Shown: positions 1 to 9,932, counted from the stretch's first letter. The stretch: 64,000 nucleotides of DNA from Acinetobacter colistiniresistens (GCF_000413935.1 NZ_KE340376.1:128091-192090); one strand, 5' to 3'. A program made the numbers and translations. The notes: a model not told the origin generated them from the letters alone.

Positions 1-70
1 TGACTACGTTGCGAAGTTTGAAGATAACCATGCAATTGCCTATGGCTTAAAAATGGGTTACCGCTTCTAA
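1..70 (+). CDS. FadL/OmpP1-family outer membrane protein, C-terminal end only
   Basis: This is the last 22 codons of a gene that starts before the window, read in the frame beginning at base 2. The peptide ends in AIAYGLKMGYRF and a TAA stop. A C-terminal aromatic residue is the usual outer-membrane beta-barrel signature. The ending is almost the same as that of the next complete gene (AIAYGLKIGYKF), so the two are adjacent FadL-type paralogues. The family imports long-chain fatty acids or other hydrophobic compounds across the outer membrane. Only the tail is visible, so the substrate is unknown. Confidence 0.8.
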   Translation, partial: DYVAKFEDNHAIAYGLKMGYRF

Positions 71-87
71 TCAAGTTTTTTTAAAGC

Positions 88-117
88 AAAGGTCATCTTA
101 GGATGGCCTTTTTTTAT
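88..117 (+). terminator. Intrinsic terminator after the partial FadL-like gene
   Basis: Arms AAAGGTCATC and GATGGCCTTT pair around a short TTAG loop and are followed by a run of seven T. It lies 18 bases after the stop codon. Confidence 0.85.
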
Positions 118-323
118 ACAATTTTAATAAATAAAATCAAAATCATAACTAAATAAATCGGCAGTGGCCCAAAGCTTAAAACCATCAATAAAAACTGTGA
201 ATGCTCAAGCATTTTCAGTGACTTCACCGTTCATTTATTGACATTTGTAAAATATTTAAGCGAATAAAAATTATGTTACTTTTCGCGCCATTCTGTTACA
301 AAGTGATTTGAGAGAACATATTA

Positions 324-1550
324 ATGAAGCTGAATGCTATTCAAACGGCTCTTCTACTTAGCTTAGTTCCAACAACAACATTCGCCGCAGCACTGGATCG
401 CTCAGGTCAATCAATTGCCGCTTTTTTACAGCCAAATAACTATTTTGAAGCAGGGATCACCGTTCTAGATCCAAGTGTATCGGGTAAAGACACATCTAAA
501 AACAATACTGGCGATATGGCGAATCATTATTACGCGCCAAACGCAGCCTTAAAAATTCAAGCCACCGATAAATTCTCGATTGGTTTGATTTATGATCAAC
601 CCTATGGTGCAGATGCAGAATATACAGGCCATAGCAATTTTATTGAAAGCCGCCCAGTTCCCTTCAAAGGCGGTACATCAGTGACGGTAGATACTGAAAA
701 CTTAAACCTGTTATTCGGTTACCAACCGAATCAAAACTGGAACCTCTACGCAGGCGCGGTCTATCAAACCCTAGACAGTACCGTACTGTTACGTGGTAAA
801 AGTTATAGTGCCTACAGTGGTTATGACTTTAAAACAGGTAAAGATGAAGCCGTTGGTTGGTTAGCGGGTGTTGCTTATCAAATTCCTGAAATTGCACTTA
901 AAGCTTCTTTGACTTACCGTGCCAAAATCAAGCATGAAATGAATGCTTATGAAAATCATGGTATTGCAGGTATGACTGGCAATGCAGGTTTGGATGCAGT
1001 TTTAAATAAAATTAATCATTCAGAAGGCACAACTGAAATCACCACCCCACAATCGATCAATCTCGATTTCCAAACAGGGATTATGGAAAACACCGTTGCG
1101 TTTGCCAATTTACGCTGGGTGAACTGGAAAGACTTTGCCATCCGTCCCTATAAATTTGGTGCTGCTTCGACTTTGCCACCAATCGTTGCCTCAACCGGTA
1201 AGAAAGATGGTTTTGATCTGGTTGCCTATACCGATGATCAATACTCGATTACGACAGGTGTCGGTCGTAAATTTAACGATCAATGGGCAGGTAATCTATC
1301 AGTTGGTTGGGATTCAGGTGCAGGCAACCCAGTCACTACACTTGGGCCAACTGAAGGCTATTGGAACGTAGGAGTCGGTGTTCAATACAGTCCTGCTCCA
1401 AATTACTTTATCGCAGGTGGGGTAAAATACTTCTGGCTGGGCGATGCAAAAGCACAATCAGGTTCACAATTTAATACACCTGGCTATGTTGCTGAGTTTG
1501 AAAATAACAATGCCATCGCCTATGGTCTAAAGATTGGTTATAAATTTTAA
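324..1550 (+). CDS. FadL/OmpP1-family outer membrane transporter
   Basis: A 408-residue outer membrane beta-barrel of the FadL/TodX family, which lets long-chain fatty acids or hydrophobic molecules cross the outer membrane. Residues 1-21 form a Sec signal peptide ending TTTFA. The mature part has alternating amphipathic strands with barrel-type segments such as LLFGYQPNQNWNLYAGAVY, and the protein ends in Phe. The length fits the family (about 400-450 residues). GAGAG about 10 bases before the ATG can act as ribosome binding site. The preceding gene fragment is a paralogue, but a terminator and about 250 AT-rich bases separate them, so this gene probably has its own promoter. The substrate cannot be read from sequence. 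Confidence 0.85.
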   Translation: MKLNAIQTALLLSLVPTTTFAAALDRSGQSIAAFLQPNNYFEAGITVLDPSVSGKDTSKNNTGDMANHYYAPNAALKIQATDKFSIGLIYDQPYGADAEYTGHSNFIESRPVPFKGGTSVTVDTENLNLLFGYQPNQNWNLYAGAVYQTLDSTVLLRGKSYSAYSGYDFKTGKDEAVGWLAGVAYQIPEIALKASLTYRAKIKHEMNAYENHGIAGMTGNAGLDAVLNKINHSEGTTEITTPQSINLDFQTGIMENTVAFANLRWVNWKDFAIRPYKFGAASTLPPIVASTGKKDGFDLVAYTDDQYSITTGVGRKFNDQWAGNLSVGWDSGAGNPVTTLGPTEGYWNVGVGVQYSPAPNYFIAGGVKYFWLGDAKAQSGSQFNTPGYVAEFENNNAIAYGLKIGYKF

Positions 1551-1552
1551 AA

Positions 1553-1622
1553 AATCTCCCCTAGCTCCTCTTTAATAAAGAGGGAAAGCTCCCTCCTTTA
1601 CTAAAGGAGGGTTGGGGAGGAT
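1553..1622. repeat. Nested palindrome between convergent genes (REP-like, likely bidirectional terminator)
   Basis: The 75-base gap between the FadL-like gene and thrH is almost wholly palindromic. Inner arms CCCTCCTTTA and TAAAGGAGGG flank one base. A second hairpin, CTCTTT-AATA-AAGAG, lies beside it. The outer ends CTCCCC and GGGGAG also pair. The layout resembles dispersed intergenic palindromes of Acinetobacter, and it sits where a bidirectional terminator is needed. Repeat status is inferred; no second copy is seen in this window. Confidence 0.5.
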
Positions 1623-1625
1623 TAG

Positions 1626-2243
1626 TTATTCTGGAATATCACGTTGCGATACAGAACGAATCGCCTGTTTAAGTGCTTCATAACCATGCAATGGTGGGAA
1701 TTGAGGGAATTCTGCAATCACATTTGCTGGCGCATCAAATAGGAAACCATGATCTGCTTCACCCAGCATAGTGGTATCGTTATAAGAATCCCCTGCTGCA
1801 ATCACGCGGAAATTCAAACCATGTAACGCTTTTACCGCCTGACGCTTTTGATCAGGTTGACGTAATTTATAAGCTGTGATCATGCCATTTTCGTCGGTTT
1901 CAAGTTTATGACAGAAAATGGTTGGCCATCCCAATTGCTTCATCAATGGATGAGCAAACTCATAAAAAGTATCTGATAAAATAATCAGTTGGAAATGGGT
2001 GCGTACCCACTCAACAAACTCTTTGGCTCCTTCAAAAGGACCCATATCTGCAATCACTGCCTGGATATCATTTAAGCCCAAACCATGCTGTTTTAAGATA
2101 TTGAGACGTTGTGTCATCAGCACATCGTAATCTGGAATATCACGTGTGGTGGCTTCTAGTTCTTTAATCCCTGTTTTTTTTGCAAAGTTAATCCAGATTT
2201 CTGGAACTAAAACCCCTTCAAGATCTAGGCATACGATTTCCAT
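1626..2243 (-). CDS. thrH: Bifunctional phosphoserine phosphatase / homoserine phosphotransferase ThrH
   Basis: A 205-residue cytosolic HAD-superfamily enzyme. ThrH removes phosphate from phosphoserine and can pass it to homoserine, linking serine and threonine synthesis. HAD motif I is DLEG at residues 7-10 (the ThrH form with Glu instead of the second Asp), motif II is LSDT around Ser90-Asp91, and motif III/IV is GDSYND at 151-156. Length and motifs match Pseudomonas ThrH well. It is a single gene, convergent with the FadL-like gene. Confidence 0.9.
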   Translation of the reverse strand: MEIVCLDLEGVLVPEIWINFAKKTGIKELEATTRDIPDYDVLMTQRLNILKQHGLGLNDIQAVIADMGPFEGAKEFVEWVRTHFQLIILSDTFYEFAHPLMKQLGWPTIFCHKLETDENGMITAYKLRQPDQKRQAVKALHGLNFRVIAAGDSYNDTTMLGEADHGFLFDAPANVIAEFPQFPPLHGYEALKQAIRSVSQRDIPE

Positions 2244-2451
2244 GCTTATCCAAGTACCTTATGTGTTAAAAATTGCGCTAGTTTAGCATGGAGATGTATT
2301 GAGCAATTGCCCTTTTTTCATACTCTAACCATAGATTTTTTGAATAAGAATTTGCTTTACGGAGATATCCGGCCAGAGATAATTACATTACTATATGAGC
2401 TAGTGTGTCGTGTATACGATAAAGACTGACGAAAAGAAAAGGCAACGCGTT

Positions 2452-3072
2452 ATGACTTTAAACTTGGATCAAATCAATAGCGAATTGGGCAACGATGCTG
2501 AAAAATTAGTTGAATGGGCATTAAGCTTAAATGAAAAAGCTATTGTGACAACGAATTTTCGTCCATTTGAAGCTGTCATTTTACATATGTTGACCCGTGT
2601 TAAACCTGATATCCAAGTGGTATGGATGGATAATGGCTATAACACCGAAACAACCTATAAGTATGTTGATGAAATTACTAAACTCTTGAATCTTAATCTT
2701 CTGACTTATTTGCCAAAACGTTCACGTGCACATCGCGAAGCATTAGAAGGACCAGTCCCAGCACTGGATGATCCAAAACATGAAGCATTTACTGCCGAAG
2801 TAAAATTAGAACCTTTTGAGCGTGCCTTACGTGAGACTGCACCCAAAGTTTGGTTTACCGCTTTGCGTGCAACAGACACAGCTGTCCGTGCAGAAATGGA
2901 TCCTGTAAGTATTAATCCAGATGGTCTTATCAAAGTTGCACCACTATTAAAATGGACCTCAAAAGACCTATGGGAATACATGCAAAAGCATAATTTACCT
3001 GATAATGAAGATTATTTTGATCCGACCAAAGGTGAAGAGCACCGCGAATGCGGTTTGCATCTCAATCACTAA
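2452..3072 (+). CDS. cysH: Phosphoadenosine phosphosulfate reductase CysH
   Basis: Assimilatory sulfate reduction: reduces PAPS to sulfite with thioredoxin or glutaredoxin. The 206-residue protein ends with the family motif ECGLH, catalytic Cys200 six residues before the end. It has no other cysteine, so it lacks the iron-sulfur cysteine pairs of APS reductases and should be the PAPS type. An open frame extends upstream to a GTG at 2410, but the ATG at 2452 gives the usual N-terminus (MTLNLDQINSEL) and is chosen; the ribosome site is weak (AAAAGG about 9 bases upstream). It is a single gene ended by a strong terminator. Confidence 0.9.
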   Translation: MTLNLDQINSELGNDAEKLVEWALSLNEKAIVTTNFRPFEAVILHMLTRVKPDIQVVWMDNGYNTETTYKYVDEITKLLNLNLLTYLPKRSRAHREALEGPVPALDDPKHEAFTAEVKLEPFERALRETAPKVWFTALRATDTAVRAEMDPVSINPDGLIKVAPLLKWTSKDLWEYMQKHNLPDNEDYFDPTKGEEHRECGLHLNH

Positions 3073-3087
3073 ATCAAATCCCTCATT

Positions 3088-3123
3088 AAAATAAAACCAC
3101 TGATTCGTCAGTGGTTTTATTTT
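3088..3123 (+). terminator. Strong intrinsic terminator after cysH (UUCG tetraloop)
   Basis: Perfect 16-base arms (AAAATAAAACCACTGA and its complement) close a TTCG tetraloop. The 3' arm ends in TTTTATTTT, so the hairpin works as a terminator. Confidence 0.92.
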
Positions 3124-3256
3124 CCATGACTCGCTTGTCTAAAGTCATATTTTAACCAGAACAAACAGTATATACTGCGCAGAACGGTTCCAATAATTCT
3201 AATAAGAGCTCCAAGAGAGTATCTTAGAAAAAATGCGATGAGAGGCTAGATCTGCT

Positions 3257-4639
3257 ATGCGCCCACTACACCCCATTGATTTTATCTTTCTCTCGCTAGA
3301 GAAAAGACAACAACCTATGCATGTAGGTGGGTTGTTTTTGTTTGAGCTTCCAGAGAATGCGTCACCCACATTTGTGCATGATCTCGTCAATGAAATTCGT
3401 CAATCTAAGAGCATTCCTGTTCCTCCATTCAATAACCAATTGAATGGTTTATTTTGGGGTGAGGACAGCGAATTTGATCTCGACCATCATTTCCGTCACA
3501 TTGCCTTACCTAATCCGGGACGTATTCGTGAACTTCTGGTCTACATCTCGCAGCAACATAGCTCGTTAATTGATCGCGCCAAGCCACTTTGGACCTGTGA
3601 CATTATTGAAGGCATTGAGGGCAACCGCTTTGCCATGTATTTCAAAATTCATCATGCCATGGTCGATGGCGTAGCGGGGATGCGCCTGATTGAAAAATCA
3701 CTTTCGCAAGATCCGAATGAAAAACATGTGGTGCCACTCTGGTGCGTAGAAGGAAAACGCACCAAGCGTCTTAAAGCTCCGAAACCACCAACGGTCAGTA
3801 AAATTAAAGGGGTGATGGAAGGAATCAAATCGCAGCTGGAAGTTGCGCCAAAAGTCATGCAAGAGCTTTCACAGACTATTTTTAAAGAAATGGGCAAAAA
3901 TCCAGATTATGTCTCAACCTTTCAGGCCCCCCCTTCAATTTTAAATCAGCGTGTAAGTTCTTCACGTCGCTTTGCAGCACAATCCTTTGAACTCGAACGT
4001 TTTCGCCGTATTGCCAAATCATTGGGCGTGACCTTGAACGATGTCATTTTAGCCGTATGCTCAGGTGCTTTACGGGAATATTTACTCAGTCATAATAGTT
4101 TGCCAAAGAAACCACTCATTGCGATGGTACCTGCCTCAGTTCGTACCGATGATTCAGATGTCAGTAACCGTATCACCATGATTCTGGCCAATCTTGCCAC
4201 GCATATTGAAGACCCGATTGAGCGTTTGGAAATCATTCGCCGTAGTGTACAGAACTCGAAACAGCGCTTTAGTCGTATGACCGCCAATGAAATTTTAAAC
4301 TATAGTGCCGTGGTCTACGGTCCGGCAGGCTTAAACATTGCTTCGGGCATGCTACCGAAACGCCAAGCGTTCAATCTGGTCATTTCAAATGTACCCGGCC
4401 CACGTGAACCGCTGTATTGGAATGGTGCGAAGCTCGATGCACTCTACCCTGCATCAATTGTGATGGATGGTCAGGCGCTCAATATCACCATGACAAGTTA
4501 TTTGGATAAATTGGAAGTGGGGTTGATTGCGTGTCGTAATGCTTTGCCAAAGATGCAAAACTTACTCACTCACTTAGAAGATGAAATTCAACGCTTTGAA
4601 CAAGCCATTCAGGATTTACCACAGAAAGTGGCAAATTAA
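3257..4639 (+). CDS. atfA: Wax ester synthase / diacylglycerol acyltransferase (WS/DGAT)
   Basis: Makes storage lipids: joins acyl-CoA to fatty alcohols (wax esters) or to diacylglycerol (triacylglycerol) at the inner face of the cytoplasmic membrane. The 460-residue protein carries the acyltransferase motif HHAMVDG at 132-138, with His132/His133 and Asp137 at the same positions as in A. baylyi AtfA. The first 25 residues match that enzyme as I recall it. Later conserved blocks are PLIAMVPAS and the NVPGP motif of the C-terminal half. The ATG at 3257 is in a pyrimidine-rich context without a clear ribosome site. It is a single gene between cysH and a small minus-strand gene. Confidence 0.93.
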   Translation: MRPLHPIDFIFLSLEKRQQPMHVGGLFLFELPENASPTFVHDLVNEIRQSKSIPVPPFNNQLNGLFWGEDSEFDLDHHFRHIALPNPGRIRELLVYISQQHSSLIDRAKPLWTCDIIEGIEGNRFAMYFKIHHAMVDGVAGMRLIEKSLSQDPNEKHVVPLWCVEGKRTKRLKAPKPPTVSKIKGVMEGIKSQLEVAPKVMQELSQTIFKEMGKNPDYVSTFQAPPSILNQRVSSSRRFAAQSFELERFRRIAKSLGVTLNDVILAVCSGALREYLLSHNSLPKKPLIAMVPASVRTDDSDVSNRITMILANLATHIEDPIERLEIIRRSVQNSKQRFSRMTANEILNYSAVVYGPAGLNIASGMLPKRQAFNLVISNVPGPREPLYWNGAKLDALYPASIVMDGQALNITMTSYLDKLEVGLIACRNALPKMQNLLTHLEDEIQRFEQAIQDLPQKVAN

Positions 4640-4649
4640 TTGCCCAGAA

Positions 4650-4680
4650 AAATTAAGGGGCTTTCGATGGCCCCTTATTT
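4650..4680 (+). terminator. Intrinsic terminator after atfA
   Basis: Stem AAGGGGC / GCCCCTT around a TTTCGATG loop, then TATTTTTT. It also lies just past the stop of the convergent small gene and may serve both. Confidence 0.85.
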
Positions 4681-4848
4681 TTTAATTGTGCGACAACGCT
4701 GCAACAGCTGGTGGCAAGCCAAACGAATCATTGCCGTGGTAATCTGAACTTCCTTACCTTGACTGTCTACCATATAACATGTGTTTACAGGGTTACTGTC
4801 CAAAACATGCTTGAAACCGTGGTTCACTAAACTTTCACTCACATTCAT
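4675..4848 (-). CDS. Small PA1571-like protein of unknown function
   Basis: A 57-residue protein. Its core, a Val-Asp-x-x-Gly-Lys-Glu-Val-x-Ile-Thr pattern followed by a helix with ACHQLL, resembles the small PA1571 family of gammaproteobacteria, whose role is not known. An in-frame ATG lies five codons upstream (4863), but ATGAGG sits 9 bases before the ATG at 4848 and acts as its ribosome site, so 4848 is chosen. The family call is from memory of the pattern and is moderate. Confidence 0.6.
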   Translation of the reverse strand: MNVSESLVNHGFKHVLDSNPVNTCYMVDSQGKEVQITTAMIRLACHQLLQRCRTIKK

Positions 4849-4948
4849 GATTATATACCTCATATTATTTGCTAAGGGACCTAAAAGTACCTATGGCTCA
4901 TTTTATGGTTCTAGTATTTAAAATTCGTGATAGAAAGTAAAATTTCAG

Positions 4949-4981
4949 TTGTAACAAGGCTTAAGCGAAATCTTGTTACAA
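4949..4981 (-). terminator. Likely terminator of the mreBCD-maf-rng operon
   Basis: Perfect 10-base arms TTGTAACAAG and CTTGTTACAA with a 13-base loop, two bases beyond the rng stop. The T-tract on the minus strand is weak (AAATTTTAC). Confidence 0.6.
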
Positions 4982-4983
4982 CT

Positions 4984-6438
4984 TTAGGTTAAAATGATAT
5001 CGTATTGCTCTTGCGTATACAGATTTTCAACTTGGAATTTAATCACACGATTAATGAAATGTTCTAAATCCGCGACAGCTGGGGCTTCTGCTGTTAGTAG
5101 ACGGTCAATTACCGCTGGATGTGCAACGACAGTAAAGCCACCCTTGGAATCAAATGCACGGGCATAACGCAAGATCTCGCGAAATATCTCGTAACATACT
5201 GTCTCTGCTGTTTTCACATAACCGCGCCCCTGACAGGTTGGGCATGATTCACACAACAAATGTTCTAAGGATTCACGGGTGCGCTTACGGGTCATTTCGA
5301 CCAGACCCAACTCAGAAACCTGCGTAATTTTAGTTTTGGCGTGATCTCGTTCCAGCATACGCTCAAACTGACGCATCACCTCTTCGCGATGCTCGGCTTC
5401 TTGCATGTCAATAAAATCAATAATGATAATACCGCCCAAATTACGCAGACGAAGTTGCCTTGCAATTACCTGAGTGGCTTCCATATTGGTTTTAAATACG
5501 GTGTCTTCCAAGCTGCGACCACCGACATAAGAACCGGTATTTACATCAATGGTGGTCATGGCCTCGGTCTGGTCAATCATCAGATAACCACCCGACTTCA
5601 GCGCCACGCGAGTTTGTAAGGCTTTTTGAATATCCTCTTCGACATTGTATAAATCGAATAACGGCTTTTCACCAGGATAGTGAATCAGCCGATTCTGGAT
5701 GGTCGGTACAAATTCATCAACAAAGTCACTGAGCTTGGCATGAATCTCACGCGAATCGACATAGATCTTCGCAGTTTCGCCACTGGCCAAATCACGCACA
5801 ATCCGTTGCGGTAGAGGTAATTCTTCAAAAATCAGTTCAGCAGTTGCAGCTTCTTTTTGTTTACGCTGAATAAATTCCCACAGCTTGCTCAGATAGCACA
5901 TGTCCTGCGCAATCGCAGCATCATCTACCCCTTCAGCAGCCGTACGCACAATCACACTGCCCGGTAAATTATGTTCAGCCTGAATGCCTTCAATAATGCC
6001 ACGCAAACGATCACGTTCTTCTTCAGACTCGATCCGTTGTGACACACCGATATGATTGCCATAAGGCATCAACACCAGATAACGAGAAGGAATAGAAAGA
6101 TCAGTACTGAGCCGTGCGCCTTTGGTGCCAAGCATGTCTTTCATGACTTGGACAGTCAGCATTTGACCGGGGTGCAATAGCTCAAAAACGTTGGGGGTTG
6201 GCTGCGAACGCGACCACACCATATCGTTAATATGCAAAAAAGCTGTTCGAGACAAACCTATATCCACAAAAGCAGCCTGCATTCCTGGGAGTACACGGAC
6301 TACTTTGCCTTTGTAGATGTTCCCTACTAAGCCACGTTTTACAGTTCGTTCAACAAATAGTTCATTGACCGTACCATTTTCAATCAAGGCCACACGACAT
6401 TCCATCGGCGTGACGTTAATCAGCAACTCTTCTGCCAT
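4984..6438 (-). CDS. rng: Ribonuclease G
   Basis: Endoribonuclease of the RNase E/G family; matures the 16S rRNA 5' end and takes part in mRNA decay in the cytosol. At 484 residues it has the short RNase G form without the long RNase E tail. An S1 RNA-binding domain covers about 38-125. The DNase I-like catalytic core has the metal-binding aspartates Asp298 (IDVNTG) and Asp341 (IIDFIDM). The zinc-link cysteines lie in CESCPTC (396-402), followed by the small C-terminal domain. It is last in the mreB-mreC-mreD-maf-rng operon, an order also found in other gammaproteobacteria. Confidence 0.95.
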   Translation of the reverse strand: MAEELLINVTPMECRVALIENGTVNELFVERTVKRGLVGNIYKGKVVRVLPGMQAAFVDIGLSRTAFLHINDMVWSRSQPTPNVFELLHPGQMLTVQVMKDMLGTKGARLSTDLSIPSRYLVLMPYGNHIGVSQRIESEEERDRLRGIIEGIQAEHNLPGSVIVRTAAEGVDDAAIAQDMCYLSKLWEFIQRKQKEAATAELIFEELPLPQRIVRDLASGETAKIYVDSREIHAKLSDFVDEFVPTIQNRLIHYPGEKPLFDLYNVEEDIQKALQTRVALKSGGYLMIDQTEAMTTIDVNTGSYVGGRSLEDTVFKTNMEATQVIARQLRLRNLGGIIIIDFIDMQEAEHREEVMRQFERMLERDHAKTKITQVSELGLVEMTRKRTRESLEHLLCESCPTCQGRGYVKTAETVCYEIFREILRYARAFDSKGGFTVVAHPAVIDRLLTAEAPAVADLEHFINRVIKFQVENLYTQEQYDIILT

Positions 6439-6480
6439 AACAAACTCAAAACTTTATAAAAATTCTTATACCCGAAAGTG

Positions 6481-7047
6481 TCAGCGTAGTGCTTTAACCC
6501 TTTCTAATAACTGTGCTGTCTCATGCAAAGGCAAACCAACGACATTACTATAGCTGCCACGGATTTGCGGAATATATTGCGCTGCAATTCCCTGTATTGC
6601 ATACGCACCCGCTTTGCCTATTGGCTCGCCTGTTGCCCAATATTTTTCCATGTCTGCATGACTGAGTTGTTGTAACTCGACTTGCGTTGCCACCACGGTA
6701 CTCAACATCTGAGTCGTGCTTGCCACACAAACACCAGAGTAGACCTCGTGCCATTGCCCAGAAAGTGCCGACCAGATAGCAAAAGCATGCTGCTTCGACT
6801 CTGGTTTGCCAATAATCTGCCCAGCGAAACTTAAACTGGTATCTGCTGCAATCACGATGGCATCTGGATATTTATTTAAAACAATCTGTGCCTTATCTCG
6901 CGCCAAGCGCTCTACATAATGCGCAACTGTTTCCCCATCCCGCACCGTCTCATCGACATCTGGACTATAGATATCGAAATCCAGTCCTAGTTGCTGTAAC
7001 AGCTCCTGCCGACGAGGCGAGCTTGATGCGAGAATTATATGCGCCAT
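6481..7047 (-). CDS. maf: Maf-family nucleotide pyrophosphatase (dTTP/UTP type)
   Basis: House-cleaning enzyme that hydrolyses non-canonical or excess nucleoside triphosphates, of the YhdE (dTTP/UTP) type, in the cytosol. The 188-residue protein starts with the Maf motif ASSSPRR at 7-13 and has the DVDET, IAADT and GKP blocks expected in order. The C-terminal half carries GKAGAYAIQG and SYSNVVGLP. Its start overlaps the end of mreD by 13 bases, which supports translational coupling in the mre operon. Specificity between the two Maf subfamilies is inferred from GEPIGKAGAYAIQG. Confidence 0.92.
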   Translation of the reverse strand: MAHIILASSSPRRQELLQQLGLDFDIYSPDVDETVRDGETVAHYVERLARDKAQIVLNKYPDAIVIAADTSLSFAGQIIGKPESKQHAFAIWSALSGQWHEVYSGVCVASTTQMLSTVVATQVELQQLSHADMEKYWATGEPIGKAGAYAIQGIAAQYIPQIRGSYSNVVGLPLHETAQLLERVKALR

Positions 7048-7526
7048 TTATGTAAACAATAATAAACCAACGGCCATGCCAGCACACTGCTCACCAATGG
7101 TTGCCAGTGCCGTGCAATCGAGAAATGCGCGCCTGCAATGGTCTGGCTAATCCACAAGAATGTCAGATGCGTAACCACTGCAATCACCGCAATCACCCAT
7201 GAATTGCCAAAAGTCAGAATGCGGCGTTCCCGAATAAAATAACGTATCCCAAATGTGATAATGACAAAACTCAGCGCATTTAAGCCAAAAGGTGCGTCCA
7301 ACAACAGATCAGCAAAAAGTCCCATGCCAAATGCAAACCAGACCCCGCACCACACGGGCTGATAGAGAATCCAGAACAGCATGATCATCAGCATGACACA
7401 TGGACGCCATCCAGAGGCCTCATAGGCCATTGGATAGACCATGAGCACTGAACCCACCACAATAGACAGGATAATCATCCAGAGTGGGTCTTTACGCTTC
7501 TCATAATTCAACTTAGCGATCGGCAT
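7035..7526 (-). CDS. mreD: Rod shape-determining protein MreD
   Basis: Inner-membrane part of the elongasome, which links MreB and MreC to the cell-wall synthases. The 163 residues contain about five hydrophobic segments, the first at about 17-35, typical for MreD (about 160 residues). The start overlaps the end of mreC by 14 bases and the end overlaps maf by 13 bases, so the three are translated as a coupled block. Confidence 0.9.
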   Translation of the reverse strand: MPIAKLNYEKRKDPLWMIILSIVVGSVLMVYPMAYEASGWRPCVMLMIMLFWILYQPVWCGVWFAFGMGLFADLLLDAPFGLNALSFVIITFGIRYFIRERRILTFGNSWVIAVIAVVTHLTFLWISQTIAGAHFSIARHWQPLVSSVLAWPLVYYCLHKWRI

Positions 7527-8370
7527 AAGGTTGCTCCTGCGCTAAGGATTCAGAGAATAGCACCACCACATGATGACCACTGGCAAGTTGAGCTGCCGGC
7601 GTGACATCAATTTCAGCAAACTCACCCGACGTATGTCGACTGACTTTAGATACGGTACCCACTAAATAACCTGCTGGAAAATGTTCACCCAAACCGGAAC
7701 TAAACACTTTGTCTCCAACCTGAATATTGGCACTGGTTGGTACATATTCCATTTTGAGTTGACCCAAATCACCTGTTCCCGAAATGATCGCACGCATGCC
7801 TGTCCGTTCTAAACGTACTGACAACGAATGTTCTTTATCAGAGAGCAGCATGATACGCGCGCTATGAGGATAGACGTTAATAATCTGCCCCATAATCCCT
7901 TTATCATCCAACACCGTCTGCCCGACTCTTAAATGATCGACGGAACCACGGTTAACGATAATAATATGGCGCAATGGGTCTGCATCCGTTCCAATCACTT
8001 CCGCAATCTGCATACGCCCATCAATAATCAATGGGGTATCCAAAAGCCCTCTTAAACGGTTATTTTCCGCAGAAAGTTCTGAAAGTTTTTGTAGACGGAC
8101 TTGAGCTTGAAGAAGTTCTGCTTGCATCGCGGTATTTTCACGGCGCAATTGAGCTTCAGATTTGGTTTGTTGATTAAGCCATTCTCGCGACAGTACAGGA
8201 TAGCTTGCCAGCGCATAAATCGGGTTATACGCGGCATACAAGACATCCCTTGCTGGCTGAATTACATAGGGCATGCGCCAATCAAAGAAAAGCACCACCA
8301 AACATGTAATGACCGCAATGACAAATGAGCGAAAAGATGGCGGTTGTCTTGAAAAAAGATTCGGTTGCAC
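7513..8370 (-). CDS. mreC: Rod shape-determining protein MreC
   Basis: Periplasmic scaffold of the elongasome anchored in the inner membrane. The 285-residue protein has an N-terminal signal anchor at about 15-33 (FVIAVITCLVVLFF). A coiled coil follows at about 65-105, rich in Gln, Leu and Glu, then the double beta-barrel domain with DPLRHIIIVNRGS and GLGEHFPAGYLVG. It begins 17 bases after mreB and overlaps mreD. Confidence 0.94.
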   Translation of the reverse strand: MQPNLFSRQPPSFRSFVIAVITCLVVLFFDWRMPYVIQPARDVLYAAYNPIYALASYPVLSREWLNQQTKSEAQLRRENTAMQAELLQAQVRLQKLSELSAENNRLRGLLDTPLIIDGRMQIAEVIGTDADPLRHIIIVNRGSVDHLRVGQTVLDDKGIMGQIINVYPHSARIMLLSDKEHSLSVRLERTGMRAIISGTGDLGQLKMEYVPTSANIQVGDKVFSSGLGEHFPAGYLVGTVSKVSRHTSGEFAEIDVTPAAQLASGHHVVVLFSESLAQEQPYADR

Positions 8371-8387
8371 CGCCTAGTCCTTATGAT

Positions 8388-9473
<1,086 letters not shown>

Positions 9474-9491
9474 TTAACTAAATGTGATGAT

Positions 9492-9518
9492 TTGAACAAG
9501 TCAATCGCTTATTATAAC
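9492..9518 (+). promoter_or_regulatory. Candidate sigma-70 promoter for gatCAB
   Basis: TTGAAC (-35) and TATAAC (-10, 9513-9518) with a 15-base spacer lie 44 bases before the gatC start, between the divergent mreB and gatC. The spacer is short, so this is only a candidate. Confidence 0.4.
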
Positions 9519-9561
9519 GCACGATATTTTGAAATTTTTTAATACTGAATTAGGTAAAGTT

Positions 9562-9879
9562 ATGTCTACATCATCAGATGCTCAGCAGACAACAGACTTA
9601 AATGCGCAAACGGTATCGCAAATTGCACACCTTGCACGTTTATCTCTCAATGACACGCAATCTGCTGAATATGCTCAAAGTTTAAATAAAATCCTTGGCA
9701 TGATGGAAAGCTTGAAAGGCATTAATACCGATGATGTTGAGCCTTTAAAGAGCCCATTTGACAACCCGCAACCCCTACGCGCTGACGTTGTGACTGAAAG
9801 CAACCATCGTGATGAATATCAAGCGGTCGCGCCTGCTACAGAAGCAGGTTTGTACCTCGTACCTCGCGTAATTGAATAA
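9562..9879 (+). CDS. gatC: Asp/Glu-tRNA amidotransferase subunit C
   Basis: Small subunit of GatCAB, which amidates Glu-tRNA(Gln) and Asp-tRNA(Asn); it wraps around and stabilises GatA. The chosen ATG gives 105 residues and has AGGT 7 bases upstream. An in-frame TTG at 9529 is less likely. The family pattern [11 protein letters not shown] is at about 23-33 and a central DVEPL is followed by the LRAD motif. It is first in gatC-gatA-gatB. Confidence 0.93.
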   Translation: MSTSSDAQQTTDLNAQTVSQIAHLARLSLNDTQSAEYAQSLNKILGMMESLKGINTDDVEPLKSPFDNPQPLRADVVTESNHRDEYQAVAPATEAGLYLVPRVIE

Positions 9880-9932
9880 GATTTATTCGATTAGTCAATA
9901 TTTTATATTTAGAATGTAAAGAAATTTTTCAT

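Noticed and set aside
238..268. Promoter for the FadL-like gene with TTGACA at 238-243
   Set aside because: The -35 box is perfect, but no acceptable -10 box lies 16-18 bases downstream, so it is not listed as a feature.
2706..2981. 91-codon open frame antisense to cysH
   Set aside because: Shadow of cysH with no independent support.
5341..5619. 92-codon open frame antisense to rng
   Set aside because: Shadow of the conserved RNase G frame, no ribosome site or family pattern.
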